A DNA stretch of 10,225 nt. Source: Temnopleurus reevesii. Taxonomy: Eukaryota > Echinodermata > Echinoidea > Temnopleuroida > Temnopleuridae. Location of the stretch: assembly GCA_036244855.1 (NCBI GenBank), contig BQKZ01009071.1, positions 1-10,225 on the forward strand. The letters are read 5' to 3'. The notes below the pieces were generated by a model that saw only the letters and a program-made list of their open reading frames with translations, ran no database searches and was not told the origin of the DNA. The position numbers were made by a program, and so were the translations under genes. Numbering within the stretch: the stretch's first letter is position 1; each line of letters starts with the position of its first letter. Shown here one piece after another: positions 6,892-10,225 of this stretch.

Positions 6892-7116
6892 GTCTCCAGA
6901 CGGTCTCTGCATACTAACAAGCAGCGAGGACCAAACGCTTCGACTATTCAACATTCCACCTCAGGCGTATGGAAACAACATTACCATGGAGATGGATGAT
7001 GCTAGTTCGGCCCAACAGAGGGAGCCAGAGTCCGTACTTCAGATCAAGGAGGGAGAGCTAATTTACGATTATTGCTGGTATCGCAAAATGAGCTCTTATA
7101 TGCCAGAAACATGCTG
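6892..7116 (+). CDS. WRAP53: WRAP53/TCAB1, coding exon C (first WD40 repeat)
   Basis: The exon completes Trp172 and then encodes 74 codons plus TG. It begins SPDGLCILTSSEDQTLR, the first WD-repeat strand, followed by LFNIPP; vertebrate WRAP53 has the same layout with APDGSCILT and YNLPP. After a variable linker rich in Met, Asp and Gln it reaches EGELIYDYCWY and then MSS, matching the strongly conserved GDTIYDYCWY...MSS motif of the family. The acceptor is TTTCATCAG at 6883-6891 and the donor is CTG|GTAAGC at 7117. About 300 further residues, the remaining WD repeats of a roughly 550-residue family, must lie downstream of the window. The last 37 bases (7080-7116) are repeated at 8325-8361. 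Confidence 0.95.
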
Positions 7117-7122
7117 GTAAGC
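7117..7122 (+). promoter_or_regulatory. 5' splice site of exon C (GTAAGC)
   Basis: This donor follows CTG and leaves phase 2. The same donor with the same preceding exon bases recurs at 8362-8367 in the second copy of the duplicated region. Confidence 0.8.
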
Positions 7123-7196
7123 TAGGGCACTACAAACCCACGTGCCTAAATACCCGGGGCAACAAAATTGAGCCATCAGGCAAGCAATTAATTTAA

Positions 7197-7794
7197 AGGG
7201 GAACCAGCCCCTGGAATTATCATGTTCCCATTGAATGAAGAAAAATCAGAGGAACAAGCTGTGAAAAAAATCGGACAACCTGTTCAAAAGTTATGATTTC
7301 TCAAAGTCACAGAGATATAACGATCCCTACCACTCATAGGGATCCGTGCGATCAGCAAATTTGACGGAATCTGTGACGTCATGTCGGACAACTCGCCATT
7401 CACTCTTTACACAAAAGTTCACATTTTCTCTTTTTTTCGGAAAAGTCAACAAAATGACAATTTTTTTGGTTTGGGTATAGGATTTCTGTATTGATTCTGC
7501 TTGTATTCGGAGAAGAATAATGTTGCAACCTTACTCTAAATTTTGCATTAATCTATCTTCAAATATTCTATATACAAAGTGAATGAGGAGTTGTCCGACA
7601 TGATGTCACAGATTCGGTAAGGTGTTGCCGATCGCGTGGATCCCCATGAGCGGCAGTGATCGTCAAATCTCTGTGACTTTAAAAATTCATAACTTTTGAA
7701 CGGGTTGTCCGATTTTTCTCAAATTTTCACAGTATCTTCAACTGATTTTTCCTCATTCAATGAGAGCACGATAATTCCAGGAGTTGGTTTCCCT
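7197..7794. mobile_element. Long palindromic Kolobok/T2-like MITE, copy 1
   Basis: Starting TTAA|AGGGGAACCAGCCCC and ending GGTTTCCCT|TTAA, this 598-bp element is nearly palindromic throughout. Both arms share, in mirror, ATTGAATGA, the CGGACAAC and AAAGTTATGA motif, GTCACAGAGAT, GGGGATCC-like sequence with GCGATCG, and TGACGTCATGTCGGACAACT with a partly eroded partner. There is no ORF. TTAA duplication followed by AGGGG equals the TTAAAGGRR start described for T2 MITEs, which belong to the Kolobok superfamily. piggyBac is the alternative, but it usually starts with C-rich ends. Confidence 0.75.
7374..7381. promoter_or_regulatory. CRE-type palindrome TGACGTCA inside the MITE
   Basis: A perfect cAMP-response-element consensus sits in the left arm of the element and recurs at 8801-8808 in copy 2. 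Function is not implied by sequence alone. Confidence 0.35.
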
Positions 7795-7949
7795 TTAATT
7801 TAAAGTCCAAGAGTATAAATTGTTAACTGTCAGTGAGTTCTTCGTGATGATCCAGATGCAAGATATTTCATTTGAACAACTTCACTGACAGCTCAGCCAA
7901 ATTTAATGTTCTACATGTGTGTGTGTGCCTGTTTTTATTTGCTTTGAAA

Positions 7950-8216
7950 TAATAATACACAGCATTTATATAGCGCTTAATACAAAGTATTTCTAAGCGC
8001 TCTGCATTATTACCCGACTATAGCATGGCTACCATTCGGCGTTCACTGCATTCAAGGAATTTCTTGCTACTGGTACCCATTCACCTCACCTGAGTTGAGT
8101 GCAGCACAATGTGGATAAGTTTCTTGCTGAAGGAAATTGACGCCCAGGGTAGGATTCGAACCTACGACCCTTGGGTTGAAAGGCGAGAGTCAGAACCACT
8201 ACACCACGACGCCTCC
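7950..8216 (-). mobile_element. tRNA-derived SINE, copy 1 (minus strand)
   Basis: Read on the minus strand it begins GGAGGCGTCGTGGTG, has an A box (mirror at 8196-8206) and a perfect B box GGTTCGAATCC (mirror at 8152-8162), and then a central region beginning AATTTCCTTCAGCAAG. It ends in AAGCGCTATATAAATG and an ATT-type tail at 7950-7975. The source tRNA is unclear; the head GGCGCCGTGG in the related copy at 9239 resembles tRNA-Thr, and the CTTTCAA loop resembles tRNA-Glu. The central part could be tested against known conserved SINE domains. Confidence 0.85.
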
Positions 8217-8323
8217 ACAAATTGAAATGTGAATATGTAGACAGCTGAGCCAAATGTTTTCGTAGGAGAAAAAGCATGTGGGGATTGTGATCATGCTGCC
8301 TTTCGTGAAAAAATATTTCACTC

Positions 8324-8324
8324 N
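8324..8324. other. Single ambiguous base (N) at the duplication junction
   Basis: The only N in the window lies exactly between the end of copy 1 and the start of copy 2. It probably marks a join between contigs. Confidence 0.9.
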
Positions 8325-8361
8325 ATCCCAAAATGAGCTCTTATATGCCAGAAACATGCTG
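8325..8361 (+). pseudogene. WRAP53: Duplicated 3' end of WRAP53 exon C
   Basis: These 37 bases repeat 7080-7116 with one difference (CGC to CCC, Arg to Pro in the exon frame) and keep the donor GTAAGC at 8362-8367. There is no acceptor, because the exon's 5' part is missing behind the N. If the duplication is real, the fragment is non-functional. If it comes from assembly, it is the other allele of the same exon. Confidence 0.8.
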
Positions 8362-8369
8362 GTAAGCCA

Positions 8370-8547
8370 GGGGTCGATTGCACCAAATAGTCTTAGCTAT
8401 CCTACTTATGCTAAGGCGTGAGAAGGCGTGCCACCCTCTTAACATAGTTGTATCAAGCAAATTTCTATGTTACGAGGGTGGCACAAGAAATCAAGACGTC
8501 TTTTAGCGAGAAAAGGATAGCTAAGACCATTTCGAGCAATCGGCCCC
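8370..8547. mobile_element. Palindromic MITE present only in copy 2
   Basis: GGGGTCGATTGCACC at 8370 onward and its imperfect mirror ending ATCGGCCCC at 8547 form terminal repeats of about 34 bp that include TCTTAGCTATCCT. The inner part is also symmetric: GTGCCACCCTC with TAACATAG pairs with CTATGTTA and GAGGGTGGCAC. It is absent from the matching place in copy 1 (around 7125). No clear target duplication was found. The CAGGGG start recalls hAT ends, but the right end does not fit that pattern. Confidence 0.75.
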
Positions 8548-8615
8548 AGAGTACTGCAAACCCACATGCCCAAATGCCCGGGGCAACAAAATTGAGCCAT
8601 CAGGCAAGCAATTAA

Positions 8616-9215
8616 AGGGAAACCGACCCCTGGAATTATCGTGCACTTATTGAATGAAGAAAAATCAGATGAACAAGCTGTGAAAATTTGAGCGAATCCG
8701 GACAACCCGTTCAAAAGTTATGAATTTTCAAAGTCACAGAGATTTGACGATCACTGCCGCTCATGGGGATCCATGCGATCGGCAACACAGACGGAATCTG
8801 TGACGTCATGTCGGACAACTCCTCATTCACTTTGTACATAAGAATATTGAAAAATGGATTAATGTAAAATTTTGAGTAAGGTTGCAACATGAATCTTCTC
8901 CAAATTCATGCAGAATCAATACAAAAATGTTATACCCCAACCGAAAATTGGCATTTTGTTGACTTTTCGAAAATAGGAGAAAAAGTGAAGATTTGTATAC
9001 AGAGTGAATGAAGAGTTGTCCGACATGTCACAGATTCCGTCGAAGTTGCCGATCGCGCAGATCCCCATGAGCGCTAGTGATCGTCAAATCTCTGTGACTT
9101 TAAAAATTCATAACTTTTGAACGGGTTGTCCAATTTTTCTTAAATTTTCACAGTCTCTTCAACTGATTTTTCCTCATTCAATGAGAGCACAATATTTCTA
9201 GGGGTTGGTTCCCCT
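8616..9215. mobile_element. Long palindromic Kolobok/T2-like MITE, copy 2
   Basis: This is the counterpart of 7197-7794, with the same flanking sequence (GAGCCATCAGGCAAGCAATT on the left, GTCCAAGAG on the right), so it is one insertion later duplicated. TTAA flanks it at 8612-8615 and 9216-9219. The ends are AGGGAAACC and GGTTCCCCT. TGACGTCA is intact at 8801-8808. The two copies differ by many substitutions and small indels. Confidence 0.75.
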
Positions 9216-9238
9216 TTAAAGTCCAAGAGTATAAATTG

Positions 9239-9517
9239 GAGGCGCCGTGGTGTAGTGGTCTCGCCTTTCAACTAGAGAGTCGTAGGTTCGAATCCTACCC
9301 AGGGCGTCAATTTCCTTCAGCAAGAAATGTATCCACATTGTGCTGCACTCAGCCCAGGTGAGGTGAATGGGTACCGGCAGGAATTTATTCTTCTAAATGC
9401 AGAAGCACCTACCTGGCAGCTATGCTATGGCCGGGTAATAATATTAGATAATTTGTCTCGCGCCTCTGAATAGGTGACTAGAGAGATGGCGTGTTTAAAT
9501 GCTATATATTATTATTA
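9239..9517 (+). mobile_element. tRNA-derived SINE, present only in copy 2
   Basis: The + strand element starts GAGGCGCCGTGGTGTAG, with A box TGGTGTAGTGG (9248-9258) and perfect B box GGTTCGAATCC (9285-9295). The same central region as the other SINEs (CAATTTCCTTCAGCAAG) follows. The 3' end reads GCTATATATTATTATTATT, but its terminal domain is diverged from the minus-strand copies, so it belongs to a different subfamily. Copy 1 has the unoccupied site AAATTG|TTAACTG at 7818-7830. No obvious target-site duplication, which is common for elements using CR1/L2-type LINEs. Confidence 0.85.
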
Positions 9518-9643
9518 TTAACTGTCAGTGAGTTCTTTGTGATAATCCCGATGCAAGATATTTAATTTGAACAACTTCACTGACAGCTCAGCTAAATTTA
9601 ATGTTATACATGTGCGTATGTCTGGTTTTATTTGCTTTAAAAT

Positions 9644-9850
9644 ATTGGGCAAGAGAAATTGATGTTCAGGCAAGTGATTTGAAAACCCATTTGCCCAACA
9701 TGGCAAGGAGTGCAAAAAATTCTTGTAGCATCCTGGGTAAGCTGTTCAACTTTTTTTCAAAGTTAGTCATTATTGACAGATACCACCTGTCTATTTGCGG
9801 AGATGCCAGCCATTCTGGAATATGCTTTAGTATAGAAATGATAATAATAT
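9644..9850. other. About 207 bp present in copy 2 but missing from copy 1
   Basis: Copy 1 joins GCTTTGAAAT directly to AATAATACAC, whereas copy 2 has this segment between the equivalent points. It has no inverted ends, no tail and no motif, so a deletion in copy 1 is more likely than an insertion here. It does not encode the next WRAP53 exon. Confidence 0.6.
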
Positions 9851-10118
9851 AATAATACACAACATTTATATAGCGCTTAATGTGAAGTATTTCTGAGCGC
9901 TCTGTGCATTATTACCGGGCTATAGCATGGCTACCACTCGGCGCTCATTGCATTCAAGGAATTTCTTCCTACCGGTACCTATTCACCTCACCTGGGTTGA
10001 GTGCAGCACAATGTGGATAAGTTTCTTGCTGAAGGAAATTGACGCCCTGGGTAGGATTCGAACCTACGACCCTTGGGTTGAAAGGCGAGAGTCAGAACCA
10101 CTACACCACGACGCCTCC
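9851..10118 (-). mobile_element. tRNA-derived SINE, copy 2 (minus strand)
   Basis: This is the duplicate of the SINE at 7950-8216, in the same orientation and with the same 3' flank (ACAAATTGAAATGTG). The B box mirror GGATTCGAACC is at 10054-10064. The tail GCGCTATATAAATG is seen on the minus strand near 9864-9877. The minus-strand ORF through this SINE and its flank is a by-product, not a gene. Confidence 0.85.
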
Positions 10119-10225
10119 ACAAATTGAAATGTGAATATGTAGACAGCTGAGCCAAATGTTTTCGTAGGAGAAAAAGCATGTGGGGATTGTGATCATGCTG
10201 CCTTTCGTGAAAAAATATTTCACTC

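Larger units (their letters stand above)
7080..8323. repeat. Tandem duplication, copy 1
   Basis: The copy runs from ATCGCAAAATGAGC in exon C to TATTTCACTC just before the N. It contains the exon end and donor, a palindromic TTAA MITE (7197-7794), a spacer beginning GTCCAAGAGTATAAATTG, and a minus-strand SINE (7950-8216) with its flank. Copy 2 has the same order with two insertions and one extra segment. The last 107 bases look identical between copies, whereas much of the rest differs by scattered substitutions and small indels. Confidence 0.9.
8325..10225. repeat. Tandem duplication, copy 2
   Basis: The copy starts ATCCCAAAATGAGC, matching exon C from 7080, and ends TATTTCACTC at the last base of the window, matching 8323. 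Relative to copy 1 it has a MITE (8370-8547), a + strand SINE (9239-9517) and about 207 extra bases (9644-9850). Everything else is in the same order and orientation. Confidence 0.9.

Noticed and set aside
8086..8331. Minus-strand ORF with WRRRGVVVLTLAFQPKG and RRFESYPGRQF, seen again at 9988-10179
   Set aside because: It is a translation through the tRNA-derived SINE (the B box gives the RFESYPG-like phrase). Being present in both SINE copies reflects repeat identity, not protein conservation; one version also runs through the N.
8439..8714. 91-codon minus-strand ORF
   Set aside because: It crosses the palindromic MITE at 8370-8547 and the end of the next MITE, so it cannot be a host gene.
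9601..9852. Candidate next WRAP53 exon in copy 2
   Set aside because: The + frame has no WD40 motif such as the VASSSR or HIWD segments expected next, and the segment lacks a convincing acceptor/donor pair.
9518..9860. Minus-strand ORFs of 64-65 codons
   Set aside because: No motif is visible, and they span the SINE flank and the 207-bp segment missing from copy 1.

Overview
This is a eukaryotic, AT-rich, intron-bearing window crowded with decayed transposable elements. The SINE and LINE tails of the form GCGCTATATAAA followed by (ATT)n, and the abundance of palindromic TTAA- and TA-flanked MITEs, suggest a marine invertebrate deuterostome, most likely an echinoderm such as a sea urchin. That assignment is inferred from style and not proven. 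There are no bacterial-type operons, CRISPR arrays or phage genes.

The one clear host gene is the 5' half of WRAP53/TCAB1, the WD40 telomerase and Cajal-body protein, on the + strand. It has three coding exons: 2239-2663 (acidic N-terminus), 4977-5066 (the conserved segment ending NFLKGCKW) and 6892-7116 (first WD repeat and the IYDYCWY-type motif). All junctions have GT/AG sites and matching phase, giving about 246 codons. The rest of the WD40 propeller lies beyond the window. A 69-codon ORF on the minus strand at 2-211, with AATAAA at its stop, may be the end of a divergent neighbour but is unrecognised.

The introns and upstream DNA are largely mobile-element debris. From left to right they hold: two adjacent hairpins (409-496); an unclassified retroposon pair lying tail to tail (about 843-1295 and 1325-1650), one copy of which is interrupted by a MITE (871-1025); a retroposon tail (about 1985-2090); a palindromic TTAA-flanked MITE 11 bp after the first donor (2679-3250); a TA-flanked element (3347-3802) with another element nested in it (3552-3734); a tRNA-Thr-like pseudogene (4018-4088); a one-armed MITE (about 4254-4440); a piggyBac-like MITE (4662-4912); a 5'-truncated LINE starting a few bases after the second donor (about 5073-5866); and a TA-flanked MITE (6098-6255).

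From 7080 onward the sequence occurs twice in tandem: copy 1 at 7080-8323 and copy 2 at 8325-10225, separated by one N at 8324. Both copies start in the last 37 bases of exon 3 and end at the same base. Copy 2 carries an extra MITE (8370-8547), an extra SINE (9239-9517) and about 207 bp (9644-9850) missing from copy 1. The N and the shared end point suggest two haplotypes placed in series by an assembler, though a true tandem duplication is possible. I found no novel molecular system. The interest lies in the gene model, the probable assembly artefact, and the empty/filled insertion sites that date individual elements.
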